Position numbers and translations under genes: made by a program | Notes under the pieces: model-generated | The model's input: the letters and a program-made list of their open reading frames with translations, nothing else | Told to the model about the DNA's origin: nothing | Databases searched by the model: none | Part shown: one piece after another, positions 1-10,292 of the stretch | Layout: every line of letters begins with the position of its first letter | How positions within the stretch are numbered: position 1 is the stretch's first letter | Source: Bifidobacterium sp. ESL0775 | GTDB lineage: Bacteria; Actinomycetota; Actinomycetes; Actinomycetales; Bifidobacteriaceae | Assembly (NCBI RefSeq): GCF_029395475.1 | Contig: NZ_CP113917.1 | Location: 62,001-126,000, forward strand | Length of the DNA stretch: 64,000 nucleotides | Reading direction: 5' to 3'

Positions 1-2
1 AA

Positions 3-2240
3 TGGGCGCAGGGCAATTCGCGGATCCAAGTGCCCAACCAAATCGGGCAGGTCGCCGTCCCGTCGATCGCGAAAGGCGAGAAGACCAGCCTCACCATCGA
101 CGCGAATCCGGACCAGCCGAGCCTCAAGAACATGCTCTCGTGGGGGCCAAAGCCGGTCCGCATCGATTACTCATTCGGCACGCTGCCGCAAAGCAACGGC
201 AGGACCCGCACGTTGCAGAAGCAGACGTACCTCAACACCACCCACACCTTCCTGACCCGGTCGACCGACGGCCTCAAAACCGCCAACACCCCGCCGATGG
301 ACATCACCCTCGCCATGCCGCTGACCAGCGACAGCTGGCAGACCGACGGCAACAAGATGACGCAGCTGATGACCGCGGGCGAGGTCGATGCCAGCAAAAT
401 CGTGAACGCAGGCAAGCTTTCCCAAGCCGTCGACCAGCTCATCAGCAAGCACCAGAACCTGCAGGTGATTACCGACCCGACGCTGGCGCAAAGCCTCGCC
501 GTGCCGCCGTTGTCGAGCGGGATCATGCAGCCGGGTGATTTCGACATCACCACGTATTCGGCGATCAACGACGGCGCCGCCTACGAAAAGGCCGGCATCG
601 CAGCCAAGGCGTGGAATGCGGAGACCGGCGTGCAAGAATACCGCGCGGCGCTCGGCGACAACAAGGCCAATCCGGCGCTTTACGCCTGGCCGGGCCACGG
701 GCAGTGGACGATAGCATCGCTGGAAGCGGCCAAAGCGCAGGGTTATTCCACCGTCATCGCTCCCGACGCGACAGGCGCCGCAGATAGTAATACAAATTCC
801 ACCATCCGCACGGGCAAGTACATCATCCATACCAACGCTGGCGACATCACCGTGCTCACCGCGCAGGACGAGCTAAGCAGGCTTGCGCAAGGCAAGCCCA
901 CCGACAAGAAGGTGGACGGGGAATCGAGCGCCGCGGGCAGGCTCGCCCGGTTCATGGCCCAAAGCGCCTTCTACCAGATGGAAAGCCCTTACGCCACACG
1001 CAACCTGCTGGTCTGCTTCGACACCAGCACCGCCAATTCCGAAAGCTCGGCGCAGGACGCGGGCACCCTGATGCAGACCGTGGAGCAGGCCCCGTGGCTC
1101 AAGCTGAGCAATCTGGGCGAGCTGAACCAGGCCGAAGCCTACCTTTCCGGGGAGAAGGCCGCCGCGATGGTGCCGAGTTCGCCGGACATCCACGCTTCCG
1201 CGCTGAACCGTACGCGACAGGCCCTTTCGGATCTCACGGCCAGCGAAAACGACATCGACCGCTTCAACACCTCCATCCTCGACGAGTCTTCCGCCCAATC
1301 GTCGACGGGCAACGGCGAGAAAAGCGGGCAGACCGGCTCTTCGAACGGAACGGGTTCAGGGGCGGATTCGAAATCGGGTTCGGGGTCGCAGTCCGGGTCG
1401 GCTTCGGATTCCAATTCAAGCTCGAGTTCCGCTTCGAGCTCGGACGCAAATTCCGGTTCCAAAACCAACGGAGACACCAGCGGCAAATCAGGCCAATCAA
1501 CGAATTCCAGTACGTCCGGCAACGCCGACAAATCCGGCAAAACCTCCGATTCCAGCAAATCCAACGATTCAGGCAACGCCTCGTCCTCAACGCCCACGAA
1601 CGGCAGCGGCAATGGCAACGGCAATGCAAACAACCAAACCGACACCGGCGACGCGCAGGCTCTCGCCCGCCAGGACGCCGACGCCACGGCCAAGCGCTCC
1701 AAAAACGGCTGCGACTGGATCGCCGCCATCACCACGCTGCAGAACACCATCGCCCTGCACGCGCTTTCGACCAGCGACGTCGTCACCAAACGGATGACCG
1801 CGAGCGCCCAAAACCTCGCCGCCCAGCTGATGAACGGCATCACCATCACCCCTTCGGAGTCCATCACTGTCCTGAGCGAGACCGCGAAAATGCCAGTGAC
1901 GGTGAGCAACAACCACCCTTACCCAGTCAAGGTGAAGATCTCATCGCTTTCCGATTCGATGGAAATCGTCACGTCCCGATTCGCCACGCTTTCCATCCCC
2001 GCCCGCAGCGAAGCCCAGACCACGTTCAACGTCCGCGTCGCCACAAGCGGCACGGCCACGGCGCACCTGACGCTCACCGACCGCAAGGGCGACGCCTTCT
2101 CCGCCCCGCAATCGACACGCATCACCAGCACCTTGCGTCTGAGCGACAAGAGCGGCATCATTTTCATAGCCGTCGCGCTGGTCCTGGGCGCGCTCGGCCT
2201 GTGGCGCCAATTCAACCGTAAGAAAGATCCTGACGAATGA
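3..2240 (+). CDS. DUF6049 family membrane protein (5' end outside window)
   Basis: The frame is open to the left edge, so the N-terminus is missing; the first internal GTG is at 30. The visible part is about 745 residues of a secreted or extracellular protein ending in one membrane segment (around 2155-2215) and a short basic tail (RKKD). A Ser/Gly/Asn-rich low-complexity linker occupies about 1310-1640, before a beta-rich domain next to the membrane. Its stop overlaps the start of murJ by 4 bp (ATGA), so the two are translationally coupled. In actinobacteria DUF6049 proteins commonly sit beside murJ and are thought to act in cell-envelope assembly; no enzymatic motif is visible. The family call rests on context and general architecture. 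Confidence 0.8.
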   Translation, partial: WAQGNSRIQVPNQIGQVAVPSIAKGEKTSLTIDANPDQPSLKNMLSWGPKPVRIDYSFGTLPQSNGRTRTLQKQTYLNTTHTFLTRSTDGLKTANTPPMDITLAMPLTSDSWQTDGNKMTQLMTAGEVDASKIVNAGKLSQAVDQLISKHQNLQVITDPTLAQSLAVPPLSSGIMQPGDFDITTYSAINDGAAYEKAGIAAKAWNAETGVQEYRAALGDNKANPALYAWPGHGQWTIASLEAAKAQGYSTVIAPDATGAADSNTNSTIRTGKYIIHTNAGDITVLTAQDELSRLAQGKPTDKKVDGESSAAGRLARFMAQSAFYQMESPYATRNLLVCFDTSTANSESSAQDAGTLMQTVEQAPWLKLSNLGELNQAEAYLSGEKAAAMVPSSPDIHASALNRTRQALSDLTASENDIDRFNTSILDESSAQSSTGNGEKSGQTGSSNGTGSGADSKSGSGSQSGSASDSNSSSSSASSSDANSGSKTNGDTSGKSGQSTNSSTSGNADKSGKTSDSSKSNDSGNASSSTPTNGSGNGNGNANNQTDTGDAQALARQDADATAKRSKNGCDWIAAITTLQNTIALHALSTSDVVTKRMTASAQNLAAQLMNGITITPSESITVLSETAKMPVTVSNNHPYPVKVKISSLSDSMEIVTSRFATLSIPARSEAQTTFNVRVATSGTATAHLTLTDRKGDAFSAPQSTRITSTLRLSDKSGIIFIAVALVLGALGLWRQFNRKKDPDE

Positions 2241-4528
2241 GCTCTTCTGTAGGTCATAATTCCATGGTCATGGCCGTGGGCACGGCGGCGAGCCGCGTCA
2301 CCGGCCAGGTTCGCACGATCCTTCTGGCTGCGGCACTCGGCACCACCGGCCTCGCCGCGAACGCCTACCAAGCCGGCTCCACCATCCCGCAGGTCATCTT
2401 CACGCTCGTCTCCGGCGGCATCTTCAACGCCGTGCTCGTCCCGCAGATCGTGCGCACGCTCAAGGCCAAGGACGCCGAGGACCGGCTCAACAAGCTCATC
2501 ACCTTCGCCATCGTCCTTTTGGCGGGCGTCACCGCGCTGGTCGCCGCGCTCACCCCGCTGCTCGTACGCCTCTATGTCCATGCGGGTTCGGACATGATGG
2601 CCCTGTCGACCTCGTTCACCTTCTGGTGCGTTCCGCAGATCTTCTTCTACGGCCTTTACACGGTGGTCGGGCAAATACTGGCGGCGAAGGACCATTTCGG
2701 CACGTACGCCTGGAGCTCGGTAGGGGCCAACGTCATCAGCTGCATCGGCTTCACCGCCTTCATCCTGATGTTCGGCCGCGCCAGCCACCAGCCGCTGGGC
2801 TACTGGACCCCAGACAAGATGGCGCTGACCGCCGGCACATGGACGCTCGGTGTGGCCTTCCAGGCGCTCATCCTCTTCGTCCCGCTCTTCCGCATCGGCA
2901 TCCATTACCGCCCGAGCTGGGGCGTCCGCGGCATCGGCCTGCGCTCGATGGGCTCGGTGGCGGGCTGGAGCCTCGGCATCGTGGTCATCGGCCAGATCGC
3001 CAACATCGTCAACACCCGCATCCTCACCAGCGCGCCCGAAAAGGCCGCCGCGATGCAGCACATCAGCCAGTTCGACATCGCCGGCAACGCCTCGTACCAG
3101 AACGCCTACACCATCTACATCCTGCCGTATTCGCTCATCGCGGTGTCGGTGGCCACGGCCATCTTCCCGAAAATCGCGCAAGCCGTCGCCGACCACGACA
3201 TCGCCGGCGCGCGCCGCGACCTGAGCGAGTCGCTGCGCAACGTGTGGCTGTTGATGTGCTTCTTCACCGTCGCCTTCGTGGTGATGCCCACGCCCATCGC
3301 GCTGGCCCTGCTGCCGAGCGTCAACGTCAAGGAAGCGATACTGATGGCCGGGCCGATGAGCCTGCTTTCGCTGAGCCTGCCGATTTCCTCGGCCTACCTG
3401 CTCATCCAGCGCACGTTCTACGCCTTCGAGGACGGCTACCACCCCTTCCTCTTCGTCGTCCTGCAGAATGGCATACAGATCGTGCTCGTGCTGGTTGGAG
3501 AGCTGTTCATCTCGCCGTTCAACTGGGCCTCGCTGATGGCGTTCTCCATCTCCATCAGCTACGTGCTCGCCTTCCCGCTACTGCTGGTGATGATCCGCAA
3601 GCGTTTCAACGGCAACATCGACGGCAAACGCATCACCGCCAGCTTCGCCAAGGCCATCATCGCCACGTTGGTCGCCGTCGCCGGCGGCTACCTGCTGCGC
3701 TACCCGGTCTACGGGCTTTTCCGCGCGGACATCGAGGCCGGTGCCGGGGTACGCGGTGGACACATGAACTGGTTCCAGGCTGTGGGCGTCTGCTTCGTGC
3801 TCGCCATCGTCGTTTTGGTGCTCTATGTGGGTACATTGTGGGTACTTCGTACACACGAATTGATGCCCATCGCACGCATGCTGGCCGGCAAGTTCGGCAT
3901 CAGAATCCCCGGCGGAGCGCACGCCGAGAGCAACGAAAACACCGAGCATTCGGAGCATGGCGTCAGAGTGGTTTCCAGCAATGGCGCCAATAGCGTTATC
4001 GGAAACAGCGATGACATTGAGAACCATGACAACGACATCGACAGTTCACGGCAGAACAATAATTTCGGCATGACCGAGGAAATCGAGAACGCCGGAATAC
4101 CCGGTAATTACGGTGTCCCCGATGAACCCGAAGCGCCCGCCAACGACGATGACGATGACAACAATTCCGGCAACGCCAATAGCAAAGGCGCCAAAGCCGC
4201 GCCGACGACCCCAAACCCGAACGCTTCATCCGCACAACCAGCGCGACCGCAAGACGGAATTGCGGAACCGACCTCTTCCGATGATTCAATTCCAGCGCTG
4301 CCCATCGAACCGCTTGAGCCCAACGATTCCAACGAATCAGGCAACGGTGTAGCCCCGTTGATCGACGTGTCCGACTGGCCGGTCCCGCGCAGCGAGGACG
4401 CCCCGCAAGCCACGCATGCCAACAACGCCAGCTGGCTCACCCCGCGCTCTCTTGGCCTGCCCTACGACATCGACAACGTGCTCGACAAACCGCAGCAATC
4501 ACTGGTGCCCCGCCACGCAAAGGACTGA
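2237..4528 (+). CDS. murJ: Lipid II flippase MurJ (MviN)
   Basis: 763 residues. The first ~545 form the multi-helix MOP-superfamily core that moves lipid II across the membrane for peptidoglycan synthesis. The N-terminal segment has the typical MurJ look, with the conserved ASRVTGQVRT stretch and the QAGSTIPQ region following. The last ~200 residues (from about 3900) are a hydrophilic, very acidic Asn/Asp/Pro-rich tail predicted to be cytoplasmic, absent from proteobacterial MurJ. In mycobacteria MurJ continues into a pseudokinase; here that domain is encoded by the next gene. The start ATG overlaps the stop of the upstream DUF6049 gene. Family assignment is firm; the role of the tail is unknown. 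Confidence 0.95.
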   Translation: MSSSVGHNSMVMAVGTAASRVTGQVRTILLAAALGTTGLAANAYQAGSTIPQVIFTLVSGGIFNAVLVPQIVRTLKAKDAEDRLNKLITFAIVLLAGVTALVAALTPLLVRLYVHAGSDMMALSTSFTFWCVPQIFFYGLYTVVGQILAAKDHFGTYAWSSVGANVISCIGFTAFILMFGRASHQPLGYWTPDKMALTAGTWTLGVAFQALILFVPLFRIGIHYRPSWGVRGIGLRSMGSVAGWSLGIVVIGQIANIVNTRILTSAPEKAAAMQHISQFDIAGNASYQNAYTIYILPYSLIAVSVATAIFPKIAQAVADHDIAGARRDLSESLRNVWLLMCFFTVAFVVMPTPIALALLPSVNVKEAILMAGPMSLLSLSLPISSAYLLIQRTFYAFEDGYHPFLFVVLQNGIQIVLVLVGELFISPFNWASLMAFSISISYVLAFPLLLVMIRKRFNGNIDGKRITASFAKAIIATLVAVAGGYLLRYPVYGLFRADIEAGAGVRGGHMNWFQAVGVCFVLAIVVLVLYVGTLWVLRTHELMPIARMLAGKFGIRIPGGAHAESNENTEHSEHGVRVVSSNGANSVIGNSDDIENHDNDIDSSRQNNNFGMTEEIENAGIPGNYGVPDEPEAPANDDDDDNNSGNANSKGAKAAPTTPNPNASSAQPARPQDGIAEPTSSDDSIPALPIEPLEPNDSNESGNGVAPLIDVSDWPVPRSEDAPQATHANNASWLTPRSLGLPYDIDNVLDKPQQSLVPRHAKD

Positions 4529-4544
4529 GACCCGGTCAGGGTCC
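4529..4544. terminator. Small hairpin just after murJ
   Basis: GACCC and GGGTC pair around a five-base loop immediately after the murJ stop. No T-tract follows, so it may be an attenuating or RNA-processing hairpin rather than a terminator. The rest of the 215 bp gap before the pseudokinase is AT-richer with no gene. Confidence 0.25.
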
Positions 4545-4743
4545 CTACCAAGTCCAAAACCATCACCCCGCCAAACCCGGCACAATCGCCCGTCAACCCC
4601 ATCGTTTGTAATACAAAACCAAACCAACACAAAACCTTGCCAGAAAAACTTTCGCCACGGCCACGGCCACGGATAGAATGAAAGGGCGGTTTTGCCGTCG
4701 GAGTCCGTTTACACAAGTTTTCGCATGTAGGGTCGAGGATATT

Positions 4744-7353
4744 ATGAAGCCACAGCTGGGAGACATCGTCATCAGCCGATACACGTTGGTGACGCCGCTG
4801 CGTAGCGTGCCCGGCCTCGAGGCATGGAAGGCCAACGACCGCATCCTCGCGCGCGACTGCCAGCTCTTCATCGTCACCGACAAGGCCGCTATCCCGAGCT
4901 TCGAGGCCATCGCGTCCACGCTTACCCTTTCGCGCAACCCGCATTTCACACAGGTCATCCAGATCCAGCACGTCGGCGACCTGCCCGTGCTCATCACGCA
5001 TCTCGACCAGGGCCTTTCGCTCAACAATTTCCTCGGCCACGGCACCCGCAAGCTCGGCTACGAGGCCATGCGCTCGATCGTCGCCGAGACCGCCGACGGC
5101 CTGGAAACTCTGCTTCACGACGACTTGAAAATGGACGCCTTGGGCACGGACATCATTCGTATTACATCAAAAGGCGTGCAGATCGCCGACGCCCCGCTCG
5201 AGGCCCTGTTCGCCGACACCCTGCACATGCCGCACATGGATCCGGAGATGCTGGCGGTCCACGAGCTCGCCGCGTTGCTCTATGCCATGATCGTCGGCGA
5301 ATGGACCACGGAGATCAAGGGCTTCGACCTCTCCGCGCTGCCCGACGACGTGCCCGAGGAATTCCGCATCATCTGCGAGCGTGGCCTCAAGGTGCAGGAC
5401 ATGGACGGGCAGTCCACCCTTTCGATGGTCTCGCTCGCCGAGCTCGTCGCACTCCTCGGCGATTGGAAGCCGCTCGCCGATCTGCCGGCCAGCGAGGTGA
5501 AACGGCCCACCAGCGACGGCGAGGCCTCCATCCTGCGCCTGCCGCTGCGCCATGTGAAATCGAGCGGATTGCTTGATTTCCCACAGAACCTTTCATCCAG
5601 CCAATTGCAGTTCCGCGCGAGGCAGGCGGCCAGCACCGCAGGCTCCACGGCCGCCGCGAACGCCGGTGCCGCTGCGCTTGCAGGCGCTGACGCCGCCAGC
5701 GCTGGTTTGGCCGCGATGGCCAATCAATCGAAGAAGCAGGCAGGCAAGGCCGCTTCTTCCGCCGGTTCCGCCGCCAACAAAGCTGCTGCCGCCAATTCAT
5801 CGCCTTCAGTCTCAAATGCGGCCAACGCCACGGCAAACTCCAAATCCGCCAAGATAACAGGCAACGAAAAATCAGCCAAAAACGCGAGCGTCAAAGCCGA
5901 TGCCGCGAATACGACGAATGACACCGAGGCCACTTTACCCGGCAAAGCCATTTCATCGAAGACCTCTCCAGCGGTTGTGAACACAGGCAAGGGCACGGAC
6001 GCCAGCGCAAGCAATAAAGCCGCCGATACCAATAACAATGCCTCCAACAACAAAGGCAATGCCAGCAACGCGACCGAATCAACCGCTAAACCCGCCACGC
6101 CCAAAGCCCCCGACGCCTCCGCTCCAGTACCGCAAGACAAATCCAACAAGTGGTGGCGCCAGCGCGGCCGCAACCGCAACGAGGAGCAGGTCAACCTCGA
6201 CTCCGGTCTCGACGGGGAAGGCACCGTCCCCCGCATGGATATACACGACCTGACCGCCGCGGAAATGGCCGACGCCTTCAAATCCTTCGATTCAACCGCC
6301 GACGACTCGATCTTCCCCGATTTTGGCCCGGGCACCACGCAGAACACGAACCCGACGATGCAATTCGACTTCGCGCTCAAGCCCAACGGCGACGCGCCCC
6401 ACGTCGACGGCCCGATGAACCGGACCGAGGCGACAGGCCGCATCCCGCTGCTTGACACCGACGGCAACCTCATCGAGCCTGGCCACGAGTCCGCGCAGGC
6501 GCTCGAAGCCGAGCAGGAGGCCATCGCCGCCGCGAACCCGGCAATCACACCCCCCAGCTTCACCCCGCAGCACAACGGCCAGGCGGCCCAGACGGGCAAT
6601 CCCACCGACGATGACATCGCCGACACCCCGCTTTTCGGCAAGCTCAAGACCAAAGTGGTCGCCATCATCGTCGTGGTCGTGTTGATCATCGCGGCCGCGG
6701 GCGTCGCGGCGTACGAGCTCATCAGCCACAACCAAGCCAAGCCCAGCGCGGGCACGACGTCGTCGCAGTCCAGCTCCAACCCATGGCCCGACATCGACGT
6801 CAACAAGGTACCGTTCGGCGCCCAAGGCAACGGCAGCGAAAGCGAGAACGGCGGCGAAAGCGGCACAAGCGGCGAATCCGGAAAGAGCGCCGACACCAGC
6901 AAGCAAGGCAAGAAGGGCAGCGGCTCGTCGTCGAAGAGCGGCGAAAAGTCCGGGGCCTCGTCCAAGGTCTCCAACGCCGACAAGATCGCCAAGGCCGTGC
7001 CCGCCCCCTCGATCCCGGTGAACAACACGCCGCTGACCATCGACAAGCAGGAGTTCTACCACAACCCCGCCGGTCAGAACGGCCTTGCGTATTACATGCA
7101 TCTGAGCAGCCCCGCCGCGGTCACCCGCTTCGAGGTCCAGATCCGCACGTCCGGCGGCACCGGCTACCTGATCGCCAACACCGCGCAGGACCCCAACGCC
7201 GGCCAGCAGGTCGCCCAGTTCACCTTCGACCAAAGCGGCACCACCGAGGTCAAGCTCCAGAAGCCCGTCAACTCGCAGGACTTCTTGCTCTGGGTCCCCA
7301 TGGACTCCCTGCCAAACCACTCCCTCTACATCCAGCACGTCCAGCTGTTCTAG
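4744..7353 (+). CDS. Membrane pseudokinase, MviN-associated type
   Basis: About 869 residues. ATG 4744 is chosen because GAGG precedes it (gtcgagga) and the protein-kinase-like fold begins at once (ISRYTLVTPLRS). Residues ~1-260 resemble a Ser/Thr kinase, but the Gly-rich loop, the catalytic HRD and the DFG metal motif are not recognisable, so it is probably inactive. An Ala/Ser/Asn-rich linker follows (about 5620-6130), then an acidic region, one membrane helix (about 6655-6725), a Ser/Gly spacer, and a C-terminal extracellular beta-sandwich-like domain (about 7010-7350) recalling discoidin/carbohydrate-binding modules. This is the order of domains following the flippase in mycobacterial MviN (Rv3910). 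It is separated from murJ by 215 bp. Inference: a regulatory partner of MurJ. Confidence 0.8.
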   Translation: MKPQLGDIVISRYTLVTPLRSVPGLEAWKANDRILARDCQLFIVTDKAAIPSFEAIASTLTLSRNPHFTQVIQIQHVGDLPVLITHLDQGLSLNNFLGHGTRKLGYEAMRSIVAETADGLETLLHDDLKMDALGTDIIRITSKGVQIADAPLEALFADTLHMPHMDPEMLAVHELAALLYAMIVGEWTTEIKGFDLSALPDDVPEEFRIICERGLKVQDMDGQSTLSMVSLAELVALLGDWKPLADLPASEVKRPTSDGEASILRLPLRHVKSSGLLDFPQNLSSSQLQFRARQAASTAGSTAAANAGAAALAGADAASAGLAAMANQSKKQAGKAASSAGSAANKAAAANSSPSVSNAANATANSKSAKITGNEKSAKNASVKADAANTTNDTEATLPGKAISSKTSPAVVNTGKGTDASASNKAADTNNNASNNKGNASNATESTAKPATPKAPDASAPVPQDKSNKWWRQRGRNRNEEQVNLDSGLDGEGTVPRMDIHDLTAAEMADAFKSFDSTADDSIFPDFGPGTTQNTNPTMQFDFALKPNGDAPHVDGPMNRTEATGRIPLLDTDGNLIEPGHESAQALEAEQEAIAAANPAITPPSFTPQHNGQAAQTGNPTDDDIADTPLFGKLKTKVVAIIVVVVLIIAAAGVAAYELISHNQAKPSAGTTSSQSSSNPWPDIDVNKVPFGAQGNGSESENGGESGTSGESGKSADTSKQGKKGSGSSSKSGEKSGASSKVSNADKIAKAVPAPSIPVNNTPLTIDKQEFYHNPAGQNGLAYYMHLSSPAAVTRFEVQIRTSGGTGYLIANTAQDPNAGQQVAQFTFDQSGTTEVKLQKPVNSQDFLLWVPMDSLPNHSLYIQHVQLF

Positions 7354-7531
7354 GGTTCACGGCCAAAGAACCACCGGAAGCGTGTTGAAGCGGTGCTGTT
7401 TTCACTTGGGCGTTTACGGGACGGCGGATGACGACTAAAATCCTCTCTTATATTCTTAATCACATGAAGTAACTGATTGATAGGTCGCGGCCGGACGAAC
7501 CCGGTTGTAGCCGAAGAAAGGCATGAAATCA

Positions 7532-8896
7532 ATGTCTGAGCCCAAGAACATTTCCGGAAGTTCAAGCGAACCGAAAGCCACAAGCACGAAGGCCGCGACC
7601 GCTGAGACGAAAACTCCCGAATCCAAGGTCTTCAAGAACGACCCATGGTATGACTCCTACGCGGCACGCGCCGACAATATGCGTGCCTCCGAGATCCGGG
7701 CTTTGTTTGCGACCGCCTCGCGCCCAGACGTGGTCTCGCTGGCCGGTGGCATGCCCTATTTGGACTATCTGCCATTCAAAGAGCTTTCGGAGCTTATCGC
7801 CAAGATGCTCGTGGACAAGGGCGACGTGGCCTGGCAATATGGCTCGGCGCAAGGCGACCCGCACCTGCGCGAAGATGTATTGCAAATCATGGCGCTTGAG
7901 GGCATCAAGGACGTGCAGCCTGACGACGTGGTGATCTCCAACGGTTCGCAGAACGCCATCGATCTGGTCACGCGCATCATGTGCGACCCGGGCGATGTCG
8001 TGATCGCCGAAGCCCCGAATTACGTGGGTGCGCTCGGCGTCTTCTCGTCCTTCCAGGTCGACGTGGTCAACGCACAAACCGACAAGGACGGGCTGATCCC
8101 CGAATCGTTCGAAAAGACCATCAAGGCCCAGCTTGCGGCCGGCAAAAAGGTCAAGTTCCTCTATACCGTCCCCAATTTCCACAACCCCGCCGGCGTGACG
8201 ATGAGCGTCGAACGCCGCCCGCGCATCATCGAAATCGCGCGCAAATACCACGTGCTCATCGTCGAAGACAATCCTTACGGCCTGCTCGGTTTCGACGGGC
8301 AGACCTACCCCGCGCTGCGTTCGATGGACTCCGAAAACGTCGTCTACCTTTCCAGCTTCTCCAAGATCATCGCGCCAGGCATGCGCATCGCGTGGATCGT
8401 GGCGCCTCCGGGAATCCGCAAGAAGCTCATTCTGGCCAACGAGGCGTCGATCCTCTGCCCGCCGAACATGAGCCAGATGACCATCACCACCTACCTCGAC
8501 AACTTCGACTGGAAGAACCAGATCAGCCAGTACCGCGGCATGTACAAGGAACGTTGCGACACCATGGACGCGGCGCTGCGCGAGTATTTGCCGTACTGTT
8601 CGTGGAACAAGCCCAAGGGCGGCTTCTACATCTGGCTGAAGATCCCCGAAGGCCTGAATTCCAAGGAAATGCTGCCTCGCGCCATCACCGCGAAAGTCGC
8701 CTACGTGGCCGGCACCGGCTTCTACCTCGACGGCAGCGGCACGCACCACATGCGCCTTTCGTTCTGCTACCCGACGCCGGACAAAATCACGCTTGGCATC
8801 AAGCGACTTGCGGGCGTGATGAACAACGAGCTCAAGACCGCCGAACTCTTCGGCACCGCCAAGGCCGACGCGGACAAGACGAACAAGAAAGACTGA
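7532..8896 (+). CDS. PLP-dependent aminotransferase (class I/II, LysN/MocR-domain type)
   Basis: About 454 residues. Two ATGs are possible; 7532 stands 10 bp behind AGAAAGG (7515-7521), whereas 7523 would be only 1 bp away, so 7532 is preferred. After a ~35-residue low-complexity N-terminus comes a fold-type I aminotransferase: SLAGGMPY near the N-terminus, the SNGSQNAIDL cofactor-binding stretch, the NPYG segment, and the PLP lysine in SSFSKIIAPGMRIAW. These features match the 2-aminoadipate/aromatic aminotransferase group related to the C-terminal half of MocR regulators, but there is no winged-helix domain here. The substrate cannot be read from sequence. It precedes a D-Ala-D-Ala ligase by about 180 bp; no functional link is proven. 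Confidence 0.88.
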   Translation: MSEPKNISGSSSEPKATSTKAATAETKTPESKVFKNDPWYDSYAARADNMRASEIRALFATASRPDVVSLAGGMPYLDYLPFKELSELIAKMLVDKGDVAWQYGSAQGDPHLREDVLQIMALEGIKDVQPDDVVISNGSQNAIDLVTRIMCDPGDVVIAEAPNYVGALGVFSSFQVDVVNAQTDKDGLIPESFEKTIKAQLAAGKKVKFLYTVPNFHNPAGVTMSVERRPRIIEIARKYHVLIVEDNPYGLLGFDGQTYPALRSMDSENVVYLSSFSKIIAPGMRIAWIVAPPGIRKKLILANEASILCPPNMSQMTITTYLDNFDWKNQISQYRGMYKERCDTMDAALREYLPYCSWNKPKGGFYIWLKIPEGLNSKEMLPRAITAKVAYVAGTGFYLDGSGTHHMRLSFCYPTPDKITLGIKRLAGVMNNELKTAELFGTAKADADKTNKKD

Positions 8897-9079
8897 ACGG
8901 AAATGACGGCAAGAAGCTGCACACGAATCGCACAGCACGAACGGAAGGTGCTTTCCGGCATGGCCATCGCACCATTCTCCCGCCTCCGCCGTCGACCCGT
9001 ACGCCTCACCGAAAACGTCCGGTATCATTCCTAAATCGCAATAATCATCAACTTATATTCATTATCGAAAGGTGATATC

Positions 9080-10183
9080 ATGGCACGTCATATCAAAGCC
9101 AGCAGCACCGCAAACGCGAGCAAAGCTGCCAGTCTCGCCAAGTCCCCTTCAGATTCGGCGTCCCTCAAGGCGCGTCACGGCAAGCACAGCGCGAACCAGC
9201 ACGAGGCCATCAATCACGCGGCGACCAAAGTGCTCGTCATCTGCGGCGGGATGAGCCACGAACGCGACGTCTCGCTCGACAGCGGCCACCGCGTCGGCGG
9301 CTACCTTGAGGAGGCCGGCTGGAACGTCGCCATCCACGACATGGACAGCGAGCTGCTGCCGTACCTGAGCGACCCCGAGACCCGTCCCGACATCGTCTGG
9401 CCGCTCTTGCACGGGGCCAACGGCGAGGACGGCTCGATCCGCGACATCCTCGAGATGGAGGGCCTGCCCTACATCGGCTCGCGCGCGAAGGCCTCGCGCA
9501 CAGCCTGGAGCAAGCCCATCGCCAAGAACGTGGTGCGCAAGCTCGGCGGGCTCTCCACCCCGGTTTCGGTGGCGCTGCCCGAATCGACGTTCCGCGAGCT
9601 GGGCGCGAAGAAAGTGGTCGATCTGCTGGTCGATTCGCTGAAACTGCCACTGTTCGTCAAGCCCACCCAAGGCGGCTCGGCGATGGGCTGCACGCATGTC
9701 GACAAGGCGTCGGAGCTCCCGCAGGCGATGGTCAACAGCTTCGCATACGGCAACGTGGCACTGGTGGAGAAGGCCGTCATCGGTACCGAGATTTCGGTCT
9801 CCGTGCTGGAGATCGACGGCGAGCCGCTCGTCCTGCCACCGCTCGAGGTGGCCACGCCCGACGGTGACTACGATTACGAGGCCCGCGTGACTCCCGGCCC
9901 GACCGATTTCTACGTCCCCGCGCGCCTGCCCGAAGCCGTTCTCGAAGCGGCACAGGAAGCGGCGCTCACGGCTCACAACACGCTGAGCCTGCGCGACATC
10001 TCCCGCACCGACTTCATCGTCGACGAATCTGGCACCCCGCAATTTCTCGAGTCGAACGTGGCCCCCGGCATGACCGCGACCTCGCAACTTCCGCAGGCCG
10101 CCATCGCCGCCGGCTACCAACTGGACGACCTTTACTCGCAGCTAGTAGAGTCCGTCCTCCGCCAGCATCGCGCGGAGAAGTAA
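9080..10183 (+). CDS. ddl: D-alanine--D-alanine ligase
   Basis: 367 residues. ATG 9080 follows GAAAGGTGAT. After a ~45-residue basic/Ser-rich extension the ligase N-terminal domain starts (VICGGMSHERDVSLDSG), corresponding to the GG-S-EHEVS signature with an ERD variant. The ATP-grasp domain follows (KPTQGGSAMGCTHV; VEKAVIGTEISVSVL), and the C-terminal Mg-binding signature is present (RTDFIVDESGTPQFLESNV then PGMTATSQLP). It makes the D-Ala-D-Ala dipeptide for peptidoglycan in the cytoplasm, using ATP. The family is clear; a second canonical ddl elsewhere in the genome is possible. A perfect hairpin follows 34 bp after the stop. Confidence 0.87.
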   Translation: MARHIKASSTANASKAASLAKSPSDSASLKARHGKHSANQHEAINHAATKVLVICGGMSHERDVSLDSGHRVGGYLEEAGWNVAIHDMDSELLPYLSDPETRPDIVWPLLHGANGEDGSIRDILEMEGLPYIGSRAKASRTAWSKPIAKNVVRKLGGLSTPVSVALPESTFRELGAKKVVDLLVDSLKLPLFVKPTQGGSAMGCTHVDKASELPQAMVNSFAYGNVALVEKAVIGTEISVSVLEIDGEPLVLPPLEVATPDGDYDYEARVTPGPTDFYVPARLPEAVLEAAQEAALTAHNTLSLRDISRTDFIVDESGTPQFLESNVAPGMTATSQLPQAAIAAGYQLDDLYSQLVESVLRQHRAEK

Positions 10184-10216
10184 GAACCTAGCTGATTCCT
10201 GCTGGCCAACTCACCT

Positions 10217-10255
10217 AAAAATGTGCAATCTGCTTTAGGTAGGTTGCACATTTTT
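10217..10255 (+). terminator. Rho-independent terminator after ddl
   Basis: A perfect 12 bp stem (AAAAATGTGCAA / TTGCACATTTTT) with a 15-base loop ends in five T. It carries the same TGCA(A)C word that recurs in the array immediately downstream, so it may be both a terminator and the first member of that array. It could act in both directions. Confidence 0.7.
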
Positions 10256-10292
10256 CATGTAATACGTTGACTATGTATATCTACACAAACTT

